NCBI RefSeq assembly: GCF_024707105.1
Contig: NZ_JANQAJ010000008.1
Span: 1 to 64,000 of the forward strand
Reading direction: 5' to 3'
From: Devosia ginsengisoli
Lineage (GTDB): Bacteria; Pseudomonadota; Alphaproteobacteria; Rhizobiales; Devosiaceae
DNA: 64,000 bases
This document shows, one piece after another, positions 57,441-64,000 of this stretch (positions within the stretch are counted from its first letter, which is position 1; each line of letters begins with the position of its first letter). A program made the translations under genes and the position numbers. The notes below the pieces were generated by a model. The model saw only the letters and a program-made list of their open reading frames with translations, ran no database searches and was not told the DNA's origin.

Positions 57441-58541
57441 GTGACCGACCAAACACCACGCGCCGCCCTCAAACTCGACATCGTGGTGATTGGCGCAGGA
57501 CAGGCGGGATTGAGTTCGGCGTATCATCTCAAGGCATTGGGACTGGTGCCGCAGCGCGATTTTCTGGTTCTGGACCAGGCGCCGCAGGCGGGTGGTGCGT
57601 GGCAGTATCGCTGGCCTTCTCTCACGCTGAGTACCGTCAATCGGGTGCATGATCTGCCGGGGATGGGTTTTGCGGAGTTTGCGGGGAGCGATGCGAGTGT
57701 GCAGGCGTCGGTGGCCGTGCCGCACTATTTTGCGGCTTATGAGGAGCACTTTGGGCTGGGTGTAGTGCGGCCGACGCATGTGAGCGTGGTTTGCGACCGG
57801 GGTGAGCGGCTGCGAGTCGAGAGCGATCGCGGGCTGTTTTCCGCACGCGGAATCATCAATGCGACCGGGACCTGGGAGAAGCCGTATGTTCCGGAGTACC
57901 CGGGGGCCGAGGGTTTTGGCGGGAGGCAGCTGCATACGCGCGACTACAAGACGGCGGACGAGTTTGCCGGGAAGCATGTGCTTGTCGTTGGTGGCGGGAT
58001 TTCGGCGGTGCAGTTGCTTGGCGAGATTTCCAAGGTGACCCGCACGACCTGGGTGACACGCACACCGCCGCGTTGGCGGGAGGGGCCGTTCCGGGAGGAA
58101 GACGGACGCGCGGCCGTGGCCTTGGTCGAAGAGCGGGTGCGTGTGGGATTGCCGCCGCGGGCGGTTGTTTCGGTGACCGGGTTGCCGGTGACGCCGGCGA
58201 TCGAGGCCATGCGGGAACGGGGGGTGCTCGAGCGGTTGCCGATGTTTACGGAGATCACACCGAGCGGCGTGCGCTGGGAGGATGGGACGGCGCTTGATGT
58301 CGACGTCATTCTCTGGTGCACGGGGTTTCGCAGTGCGCTCGATCATCTGGCGCCGTTGCAATTGCGCGAGGAGAGCGGCGGGATCGTCATGACCGGGCGG
58401 TTGGCGACGCAGGTCGCGAAAGACCCGCGGGTGCATCTGGTGGGTTACGGACCATCGGCCTCGACGATTGGGGCGAACCGGGCCGGCAGTGCGGCGGCCC
58501 GGGAATTGACGGCGTATCTGGGGCTTGATCGGAAGAGTTAG
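57441..58541 (+). CDS. Flavin-containing monooxygenase-like NAD(P)-binding protein
   Basis: 366 residues from GTG 57441 (GGAG about ten bases before). The FAD dinucleotide motif IVVIGAGQAGLSSAYHLKAL lies at the N-terminus (GxGxxG at 18-23) and a second, NADPH-binding Rossmann motif VLVVGGGISAVQLLGEI near 181-197. ILWCTGFRSALDHL is the ATG-like hinge of class B monooxygenases, and DFLVLDQAPQAGGAWQYRWP resembles the FMO/YUCCA and putative-oxidoreductase group. The canonical FxGxxxHxxxY/F fingerprint appears only as FGGRQLHTRDY. The substrate is unknown. An ATG at 57255 would add 62 atypical residues. Confidence 0.82.
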   Translation: MTDQTPRAALKLDIVVIGAGQAGLSSAYHLKALGLVPQRDFLVLDQAPQAGGAWQYRWPSLTLSTVNRVHDLPGMGFAEFAGSDASVQASVAVPHYFAAYEEHFGLGVVRPTHVSVVCDRGERLRVESDRGLFSARGIINATGTWEKPYVPEYPGAEGFGGRQLHTRDYKTADEFAGKHVLVVGGGISAVQLLGEISKVTRTTWVTRTPPRWREGPFREEDGRAAVALVEERVRVGLPPRAVVSVTGLPVTPAIEAMRERGVLERLPMFTEITPSGVRWEDGTALDVDVILWCTGFRSALDHLAPLQLREESGGIVMTGRLATQVAKDPRVHLVGYGPSASTIGANRAGSAAARELTAYLGLDRKS

Positions 58542-59653
58542 GCGAGGTCGATCCAGCGCTGCTCTTCGTGGCTGCGAGCCATGGCGTGGACGGTGCGCTC
58601 GATCTCGAGCCCACTGGTGAAGTCGACCACCCTGCCCTTTTCGCCCGAAATGGTGCGCAGCAGTTCGTGGCATTCGATGACTTTCAGGTCATTGAAGCCA
58701 AGGCCGTGGCCGGGCGCTGGGATGAAGCGGTCGTAGGGTTTGTGGGCCGGGGCGGCGATGATGGTCTGGTAGCCCTGGGCGGTTGACGGGCCCGTGGCGC
58801 GATAGAGCTGTAGTTCGTTCATGCGCTCCTGATCGTAGACCAGACTGCCGGCGGAGCCGAAGATTTGCACGGCGATGCGGCCCTTGCGGCCCCAAGCGGA
58901 ACGATTGACCGAGAGGACGCCGCTGATGGCGCCGATCTCGAAGAGGACGCTGGCGATGTCGAAGGTTTCGACGGTGCGGCGGCTGCCGTTGGCGGTTGGG
59001 CGGTCGGGATAGGGCTTTGACTGGTGGGCGAAGACGCGGGTCGGGTTGCCGAAGAGCGTTTGGAGCAGGCTCAGCGGGTGGACGGCGAAATCGTCGAGGG
59101 CGCCGTAGCCGGAGCTGGCTTCGCTCTTCCAGTAGAACTGGGCCTCGGGGTCGGCCATGAAGTCTTCGTCCATTTCGACGCGGACATGATTGACCGTGCC
59201 GACGGCGCCGGAGGTGATGAGTTCGCCGATCTGTCGGACGAGCGGGTTCTGGATGTAGTTGTAGCCCAGGATCGCGACCTTGCCGCTTGAGCGGGCGGCG
59301 ACTTCCATGCGTTGCGCTTCGGAGAAGCCGACGGCCATGGGTTTTTCACACCAGACGTGCTTGCCGGCTTCGAGGGCGGCGACGGCCATTTCGGCGTGGA
59401 AAGCATTGGGAGTGGTGATGGAGACCACCTGCACTTCGGGATTGGCGATCAGCTCGCGCCAATCGGCGGTTGCGCGCTCAAAACCGAATTCTTCGGCGCG
59501 CTGGCGGGCCAGGTTGATATTGGCTTCGGCGAGGTGGACGAGGCGCGGTCGGGGGCCGGAGCCGAAGACGGGTTTGACCGAGGTCCAGGCCAAGGCGTGG
59601 CACTTGCCCATGTAGCCGGTGCCGATGAGGCCGACGCCGATGGTGTCTGTCAT
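58538..59653 (-). CDS. Gfo/Idh/MocA family oxidoreductase
   Basis: 371-residue NAD(P)-dependent sugar or polyol dehydrogenase. N-terminal Rossmann fold (IGVGLIGTGYMGKCHALAWT), the conserved EKP-type motif HVWCEKPMAVGFSEAQRMEV, and NYIQNPLVRQIGELITSGAV; the C-terminal domain has DDFAVHPLSLLQTLFG with the putative catalytic Asp/His. It is the last gene of the sugar ABC operon, so it likely acts on the imported compound, for example an inositol or a keto-sugar. Confidence 0.91.
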   Translation of the reverse strand: MTDTIGVGLIGTGYMGKCHALAWTSVKPVFGSGPRPRLVHLAEANINLARQRAEEFGFERATADWRELIANPEVQVVSITTPNAFHAEMAVAALEAGKHVWCEKPMAVGFSEAQRMEVAARSSGKVAILGYNYIQNPLVRQIGELITSGAVGTVNHVRVEMDEDFMADPEAQFYWKSEASSGYGALDDFAVHPLSLLQTLFGNPTRVFAHQSKPYPDRPTANGSRRTVETFDIASVLFEIGAISGVLSVNRSAWGRKGRIAVQIFGSAGSLVYDQERMNELQLYRATGPSTAQGYQTIIAAPAHKPYDRFIPAPGHGLGFNDLKVIECHELLRTISGEKGRVVDFTSGLEIERTVHAMARSHEEQRWIDLA

Positions 59654-59672
59654 GATGTCCTCAAGATGATGA

Positions 59673-59694
59673 CGGGGCGCCCGGCGGCGCCCCG
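59673..59694 (-). promoter_or_regulatory. Intra-operon hairpin between sugar ABC ATPase and dehydrogenase
   Basis: GGGGCGCC-CGGC-GGCGCCCC, an 8-bp perfect GC stem with further flanking pairs, within the 49-base gap between two genes of the same operon. No T-run; more likely an mRNA stability or processing element than a terminator. Confidence 0.45.
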
Positions 59695-59702
59695 GTCGAT
59701 TG

Positions 59703-60485
59703 CTAGATGGTGCCGCCGAGGGAGCTGCTGAGTTCGGCCAGCTCGGCGCCGCCGGCCATCATGTCCTGCAATTCCTCGGGTTTGAGTTCGCCCTTGCGGG
59801 CGGTGCCGAGAGTCTTGCCGCGGTTGAGGACGGTGAAGCGATCGCCCACGGCCATGGCGTGGCGGACATTGTGGGTGATGAAGATGATGCCGACGCCGGT
59901 TTTTCGCACGCGGTCGATGGTGGCGAGGACATTGGCCGTCTGGCGGACGCCGAGGGCGGAGGTTGGCTCGTCGAGGATGAGCACCTTGGCGCCAAAGTAC
60001 ACGGCGCGGGCGATGGCGACGGTCTGGCGTTCGCCGCCCGAGAGGGTACCGACGGCCTGGTCGGGTTCACGCAGGTTGATGCCCATGCGGCGCATCTCGT
60101 CGAGGGTGACCTGATTGGCCTTTTCCATGTCGAGGAACTGGAAGGGTCCCCAGCCCTTTCGCGGTTCGCGGCCCATCCAAAAGTTTCGCGTGACCGACAT
60201 GAGCGGGATCATCGCGAGGTCCTGGTAGACGGTGGCAACGCCCGCGGTCATAGCATCGCGCGGATTGGCGAAGTTGATCTTTTCGCCGTTCATGCGGATT
60301 TCGCCCGAGGTCGGCTTGTGGACGCCGGCCATGGTCTTGATGAAGGTCGACTTGCCGGCGCCATTGTCGCCGAGGAGGCAATGGCATTCGCCGGGCATGA
60401 CGGAGACCGAGACGCCATTGAGGGCGATGACGGGGCCGAACTGCTTCTTGATGTCGATGAGTTCGATGAGCGGTGTATCGGCCAT
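59703..60485 (-). CDS. Sugar ABC transporter ATP-binding protein (FrcA-like)
   Basis: 260-residue single-domain ATPase. Walker [21 protein letters not shown], signature [20 protein letters not shown], Walker [14 protein letters not shown], and the switch His in [16 protein letters not shown]. Single-domain size matches FrcA of the fructose transporter rather than the double-domain RbsA/MglA proteins. It follows the permease by three bases. Confidence 0.93.
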   Translation of the reverse strand: MADTPLIELIDIKKQFGPVIALNGVSVSVMPGECHCLLGDNGAGKSTFIKTMAGVHKPTSGEIRMNGEKINFANPRDAMTAGVATVYQDLAMIPLMSVTRNFWMGREPRKGWGPFQFLDMEKANQVTLDEMRRMGINLREPDQAVGTLSGGERQTVAIARAVYFGAKVLILDEPTSALGVRQTANVLATIDRVRKTGVGIIFITHNVRHAMAVGDRFTVLNRGKTLGTARKGELKPEELQDMMAGGAELAELSSSLGGTI

Positions 60486-60488
60486 GGG

Positions 60489-61613
60489 TCAGCGCTCCCC
60501 CGTGATCAGGCGGCGGATATAGGTATTGAGGATCACTGCGAAGAGCAGGATGACGCCGAGGAAGACGCGGAAGAGCGAGCTTTCGACGCCGGCGAAGAAC
60601 AGACCTTGCTGCACGACACCGAAGATCAACGCACCGAGGGCGGCGCCGATGACTGAGCCATAGCCGCCGGTGAGCAATGCGCCGCCGATGACCACGGCGA
60701 TGATGGCTTCGAACTCCTTTAGGAGGCCGCGGTCGGCGGCGGCGGAGCCGAATTCCATGACCTGGCAGGTGGCAAAGACCGTGGCGCAAAAGGCGGAGAA
60801 GACGAACATGGCGATTTTTACGCGGTTCACCGGGACGCCGACATAGCGGGCGGCTTTGGCGTCGCCGCCGGCAGCGTAAATCCAATTGCCGAAGCGGGTA
60901 CGCGTAAGGAGAATGTGACCGAAGACGATGAGGGCGAGAGCCCAGACCATCAGCATGGGAATGCCATCGACCACCGGCTGCCCTGCCCTGTTGCCGGCCT
61001 GGAAGGTGGCGATCAGCCCCATGTCGGCAAGCCAGGTGAAGATGAAGCCCAAAATCTTGCCGCCGAAGAGCGGGGCGAGCCAATCGCCTTCGGCCGCCTC
61101 GCGGACGCCGCCGATGATGGTCTGGCGCGTGGTGGCGATGGAGAAATAGATGGTGAGACCGCGCAGGATATAGAGCGAGGCCAGGGTGACGATGAAGGAT
61201 GGCAGGCCGGTCTTGATGACGAGGTAGCCATTGGCCATGCCGATGAGCATTGCAACGATGAAGGCGGCGATGATGGAGGCCCACATGGGCCAGCCGAGAT
61301 GTACGCTGAGAAGCGCTATGACGATGCCGGCAAAGCCGATCATGGAACCGACGGAGAGATCGAATTCGCCGGCGATCATCAGGAGACAGGCGCCGACTGC
61401 GATGATGACGAACTGGGCAGAGACGACGCCCCAGTTCATGATGCCATCGGCGGCGAACATGCCGGTGCCACCGGCGACCACGGCGAAATAGATAAAGACC
61501 AGGACCGTGCCGGTCATGGCGCCCAATTCGGGGCGCACGAAAGCTCGGCGCAGGGCCGACTGGCGCTGGATGCGCTCGTCTGCGGCCGCCACGCCCGAAG
61601 GCTGCTCAACCAT
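60489..61613 (-). CDS. Sugar ABC transporter permease (FrcC/RbsC-like, CUT2 family)
   Basis: 374-residue permease with eight to ten membrane segments. CUT2 hallmarks are GACLLMIAGEFDLSVGSMIG, NGYLVIKTGLPSFIVTLASL and GGALLTGGYGSVIGAALGAL near the end. The long N-terminal cytoplasmic part and the insert with TRQTIIGGVREAAEGDWLAP resemble FrcC-type permeases. The substrate is a monosaccharide or cyclitol, not determinable from sequence. Confidence 0.93.
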   Translation of the reverse strand: MVEQPSGVAAADERIQRQSALRRAFVRPELGAMTGTVLVFIYFAVVAGGTGMFAADGIMNWGVVSAQFVIIAVGACLLMIAGEFDLSVGSMIGFAGIVIALLSVHLGWPMWASIIAAFIVAMLIGMANGYLVIKTGLPSFIVTLASLYILRGLTIYFSIATTRQTIIGGVREAAEGDWLAPLFGGKILGFIFTWLADMGLIATFQAGNRAGQPVVDGIPMLMVWALALIVFGHILLTRTRFGNWIYAAGGDAKAARYVGVPVNRVKIAMFVFSAFCATVFATCQVMEFGSAAADRGLLKEFEAIIAVVIGGALLTGGYGSVIGAALGALIFGVVQQGLFFAGVESSLFRVFLGVILLFAVILNTYIRRLITGER

Positions 61614-61659
61614 TTTCTTGACCTTGTGCTGAAGGGCGCTCAGGGCGCCACGAGGGCAA

Positions 61660-61683
61660 TCGGGGCCGCTGAAGCGGCCCCGA
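61660..61683 (-). promoter_or_regulatory. Intra-operon hairpin between sugar-binding protein and permease
   Basis: TCGGGGCCGC-TGAA-GCGGCCCCGA, a perfect 10-bp stem 11 bases after the binding-protein stop. It lacks a T-run; its usual role at this spot is to protect the binding-protein mRNA and reduce downstream expression. Confidence 0.6.
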
Positions 61684-61694
61684 GCTCGTAGAGA

Positions 61695-62645
61695 TCAGCG
61701 GTACTGACCGGCATATTGCTCGACGAGAGCAATATTGTCCTTGGTGATAAAGCCCGGGCCGGAATTGATCGAATTGCCCGGGACCACGCCGTAGCGGGCC
61801 AGATTGGTCAGGATGACGACTGGCAGGTAGCCCTGCAGGTAGGGCTGCTGGTCGATGGCGAAGTTGATGGTGCCATCCTTGACCGCCGTGGCGATTTCGC
61901 CGGAAAGGTCGAAAGTGCCGAAGAAGATGGCGCCGGCCTTGCCGTTGTCATTGAGCGCGGCGATGGTCGGATGGGCCGAGGTGGGGCCCAGGGTCAGGAT
62001 GCCGTTGGTATCAGGATTGGTCTGAAGATAGGCGGCGACCTTGGACTGGATTTCACCGGGGTCCTGGCCCGCGTCGATCATCTGATTGCCGAGTTCGACG
62101 CCGAGCGCGTCAGCAAAACCCCGGCAACGTTCAACCGAAGCCGGGTTGGTAATGTAGTGATTGACGCAAAGGAAGCTGGTGACGCCAGCGGCCTTGGCCT
62201 TTTCTCCGGCACCGAAGCCGGCGTCGTATTCGGGCTGACCGACGTGGAGCAGCGCACCGATCTGCTTGGACTGTTCCACCGTGCCCGAATTGATGGTGAT
62301 GACGGGAATGCCGCGCGCCACGGCATCGCCGAGCGGGCCGGACAGCACGTCGAAGTCGGCGATGGTCGAGATGATGCCATCCGGATTGGACGCCGCCGCC
62401 TGCTCGATGATGCGAGCCATGTCGGCGAGGTCGCCCGTGGGCGGATTGCGGTATTCAACGGTGACGCCCATCTGTTCGCCCGCCAGGGCAATGGCGTTCT
62501 TGATGGTGTTCCACCAGCTGTCGGAATCCGGCGCGTGTGACACGAGCACGAACCGCTCGCCCTCGGCCGCGGCCGGGATTGCAACGGCCGGCAATGCAAT
62601 GGCAGCCAGCGCCAGGGCCGCCAGGCCCTTCGTCAGAATGTTCAT
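61695..62645 (-). CDS. Sugar ABC transporter substrate-binding protein (CUT2/FrcB-like)
   Basis: 316-residue periplasmic binding protein. Signal peptide MNILTKGLAALALAAIALPA with cleavage near AAAEG. The periplasmic-binding-protein type I core reads FVLVSHAPDSDSWWNTIKNA, ASNPDGIISTIADFDVLSGP and GIPVITINSGTVEQSKQIGA, and the C-terminal part has INFAIDQQPYLQGYLPVVIL. It heads the operon with permease, ATPase and Gfo/Idh/MocA dehydrogenase. GGGAGGA precedes the ATG. Confidence 0.93.
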   Translation of the reverse strand: MNILTKGLAALALAAIALPAVAIPAAAEGERFVLVSHAPDSDSWWNTIKNAIALAGEQMGVTVEYRNPPTGDLADMARIIEQAAASNPDGIISTIADFDVLSGPLGDAVARGIPVITINSGTVEQSKQIGALLHVGQPEYDAGFGAGEKAKAAGVTSFLCVNHYITNPASVERCRGFADALGVELGNQMIDAGQDPGEIQSKVAAYLQTNPDTNGILTLGPTSAHPTIAALNDNGKAGAIFFGTFDLSGEIATAVKDGTINFAIDQQPYLQGYLPVVILTNLARYGVVPGNSINSGPGFITKDNIALVEQYAGQYR

Positions 62646-62657
62646 CGATTTCCTCCC

Positions 62658-62676
62658 TTGTGAACGAAGATCACAA
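62658..62676. promoter_or_regulatory. Inverted repeat next to the Shine-Dalgarno of the sugar-binding gene
   Basis: TTGTGA-N7-TCACAA, immediately upstream of GGGAGGA. It looks like a CRP-type half-site pair but with a seven-base instead of six-base spacer, and it would also form a small hairpin in the leader. Operator or translational control are both possible. Confidence 0.4.
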
Positions 62677-62685
62677 ATGGCTTAT

Positions 62686-62727
62686 ACATTCCATTTTGGA
62701 TCCATCACGAAACAAACATTCCATTTT
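62686..62727. promoter_or_regulatory. Tandem direct repeat upstream of the sugar ABC operon
   Basis: ACATTCCATTTT occurs twice, at 62686-62697 and 62716-62727, exactly 30 bases (about three helical turns) apart, 40-85 bases upstream of the operon start. This spacing suits two same-face binding sites for a transcription factor. A TGGATCCA palindrome lies between them. Confidence 0.5.
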
Positions 62728-62845
62728 TATCTGTCATGGTCAAGAGAGGACTTTTTCGGGTCGGGCGACGCGGTCCTGCGTCCTTGGGCGCTCCATTGAC
62801 AACTTCAACACGACAACATACCAACCGGTCGGTCTGGAGGATTTG

Positions 62846-63400
62846 ATGTTGCGCACTCTCACGATACCATCCTGGCTGCACGATGTTTTTGGCGAGCAGC
62901 AGCAACCGCTCGAAATGGTGGGGATCATCGCTTTCGGGCTGGGTGTACCAGTTGCTGCCGTATTTCTGGCGCCTGCGGCTTTTGCCGAGGTGCCGATCTG
63001 GCGGTCGGCGCTGGCGCTGCTGTTGATCGCGGATATTGCGGCGGGGTGCATTGCCAACCTGACGGCAGGAACCAATGACTTCTATGCGGCGCGACCGCGA
63101 AACCGCCTGGTGTTTCTGGCGGTGCATGTCCACATCCTGGCGGTCGCTTTTCTGCTCAACCTCGACATGGTGATGGCTGCAGCGATCTGGGCCTATACGA
63201 TTGCGGGCGGAGTGGCGGTGAATGCGCTGCCGCGGGGCTCGGGACAGCGCGTGGCTGCGGGCCTGCTCTTTGCCGTGGGCGGAAGTGCGCTGATTTTGCT
63301 GGCCGGACAGTTCCCGCTGCTTGCGGCTGTGGGATTGCTGTTCATGCTCAAGGTAATGGTGAATTTCGCCGTCGATCACCGGGCCGAGGCGCGGACATGA
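62846..63400 (+). CDS. Unknown integral membrane protein, 184 residues
   Basis: I do not recognise the family. The start ATG 62846 follows GGAGG by five bases. About five hydrophobic segments: VGIIAFGLGVPVAAVFLAPA, SALALLLIADIAAGCIANLT, LVFLAVHVHILAVAFLLNLD, MAAAIWAYTIAGGVAVNALP and AGLLFAVGGSALILLAGQFP. A short polar loop reads TNDFYAARPRNR. The stop overlaps the next gene by four bases (ATGA), so it is translated together with the acetyltransferase. Confidence 0.75.
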   Translation: MLRTLTIPSWLHDVFGEQQQPLEMVGIIAFGLGVPVAAVFLAPAAFAEVPIWRSALALLLIADIAAGCIANLTAGTNDFYAARPRNRLVFLAVHVHILAVAFLLNLDMVMAAAIWAYTIAGGVAVNALPRGSGQRVAAGLLFAVGGSALILLAGQFPLLAAVGLLFMLKVMVNFAVDHRAEART

Positions 63401-64000
63401 TGACGGTCCGGGCATTGCAGGCGTCGGATCGCGGGGCGTTTATTGAGGTGATGGCGGCGGCATTTCGCTGGGATCCATTGATCGTTGCGACGATCGGCGA
63501 ACGGCCGGAGGCATTGCGGGCCTTTCTGTCCTTCATGTTCGATATGACGATGCTGGTGCGTGGGAGGCGGTTGGGCGTCTTCGAGGGGGAGAGGCTTGCG
63601 GGCTGCGTGCTTGTCGAGCCGCCGGAGGGACGCGGTTTGCTTGATGGAATGCGGATGGTGGGTGCGGCTATCCTGTTTCTGCCGGTTGCGTTAAAGCTTC
63701 CGAGAACCAGTACGGCACTGTTCAATCGCTATCTCAACGTTACGCGTGCGGCCGCGCCGCGGGAGCCGCATGCCTATCTTACGATGGTGGGCGTGGACCC
63801 GAGGCATCAGGGCAAGGGGTTTGGGCGGGTGCTGATTGAAGCGGCCGCAGGTGCGGCGGTGGAGATGGGCGCGGCGGGGGTGGCGCTCGATACCGAGAAT
63901 CCGGTGAATGTGCCATTGTATGCAAAACTCGGCTTTATCCAGACTGCACGGCTGGAACTCGGCCCGTTCACCAGTTTCTGCATGTATCGTTCGATCCGAT
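63397..64000 (+). CDS. GNAT family N-acetyltransferase (3' end outside window)
   Basis: Starts MMTVRALQASDRGAFIEVMA at ATG 63397, with no in-frame stop before the window end (201 residues visible). The acetyl-CoA binding motif A reads YLTMVGVDPRHQGKGFGRVL, and motif B DTENPVNVPLYAKLGF. The layout resembles the fungal-type/uncharacterised GNATs acting on small molecules; the substrate is unknown. It is coupled by an ATGA overlap to the membrane protein upstream. The visible part probably includes nearly the whole domain. Confidence 0.88.
   Translation, partial: MMTVRALQASDRGAFIEVMAAAFRWDPLIVATIGERPEALRAFLSFMFDMTMLVRGRRLGVFEGERLAGCVLVEPPEGRGLLDGMRMVGAAILFLPVALKLPRTSTALFNRYLNVTRAAAPREPHAYLTMVGVDPRHQGKGFGRVLIEAAAGAAVEMGAAGVALDTENPVNVPLYAKLGFIQTARLELGPFTSFCMYRSIR

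Overview
The window reads as a chromosomal segment of a high-GC alphaproteobacterium of the order Hyphomicrobiales, most like Devosia or a close relative. Support comes from the clpS-clpA pair, MipZ-type ParA ATPases, a DUF1489 gene, a mitochondrial-type ATP12 assembly factor, a short-LID adenylate kinase after secY, an alpha operon without rpsD, and dispersed palindromic elements of the kind common in alphaproteobacteria. The genus is an inference. No phage, transposase, CRISPR array or plasmid gene was seen.

Layout. 1-4.97 kb: clpA and clpS (minus), a D,D-carboxypeptidase with a SPOR domain and a small unknown gene. 5-8.4 kb: two mipZ paralogs flanking a porin. 8.5-16.6 kb: a translationally coupled VWA/DnaJ-domain pair, DUF1489 and GST, a 35-residue membrane peptide, mgtE, an MmcQ/YjbR protein, a small lipoprotein, tRNA-Leu(GAG), an isolated FliN-like gene, lipB, a DUF4282 protein and two doxX paralogs. 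16.8-25.97 kb: rimO, a GlsB/YeaQ protein, sulfate uptake (sbp-cysT-cysW, no cysA), a phosphotriesterase-family hydrolase, an SLC13 permease and folP-folB-folK. 26-32 kb: crcB-rluC-HAD-ATP12 (overlapping genes), rarA and a Do-like protease. 32.2-38.4 kb: an ornithine/lysine decarboxylase, a two-flavin fusion oxidoreductase, a P-loop protein, an SDR and an iron-siderophore binding protein behind a Fur-like operator. 38.5-57 kb: the full str-S10-spc-alpha ribosomal supercluster on the minus strand, rpsL to rplQ. 57.4-64 kb: a flavin monooxygenase, a CUT2-type sugar ABC operon with a Gfo/Idh/MocA dehydrogenase, a membrane protein and a GNAT acetyltransferase cut by the window end.

An important caveat is that at least 15 frameshifts interrupt 11 otherwise well-conserved genes, including rplB, rplC, rplD, rplW, rpsS and rplO, which the cell cannot lose. 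Nearly all are one- or two-base changes in short homopolymers or CG repeats, and correcting them restores family-typical lengths. I treat them as sequence errors rather than pseudogenes, and give the full span of each such gene.

The most noteworthy biology is a possible streptomycin-resistance residue (Arg88) in S12, with its modifying enzyme RimO also in the window; duplicated mipZ; an LLM-oxidoreductase/BBE-oxidase fusion under a perfect palindromic operator; a Fur-like box before a lone siderophore-binding protein; terminator-like hairpins inside the ribosomal cluster; and a four-copy palindromic repeat family.
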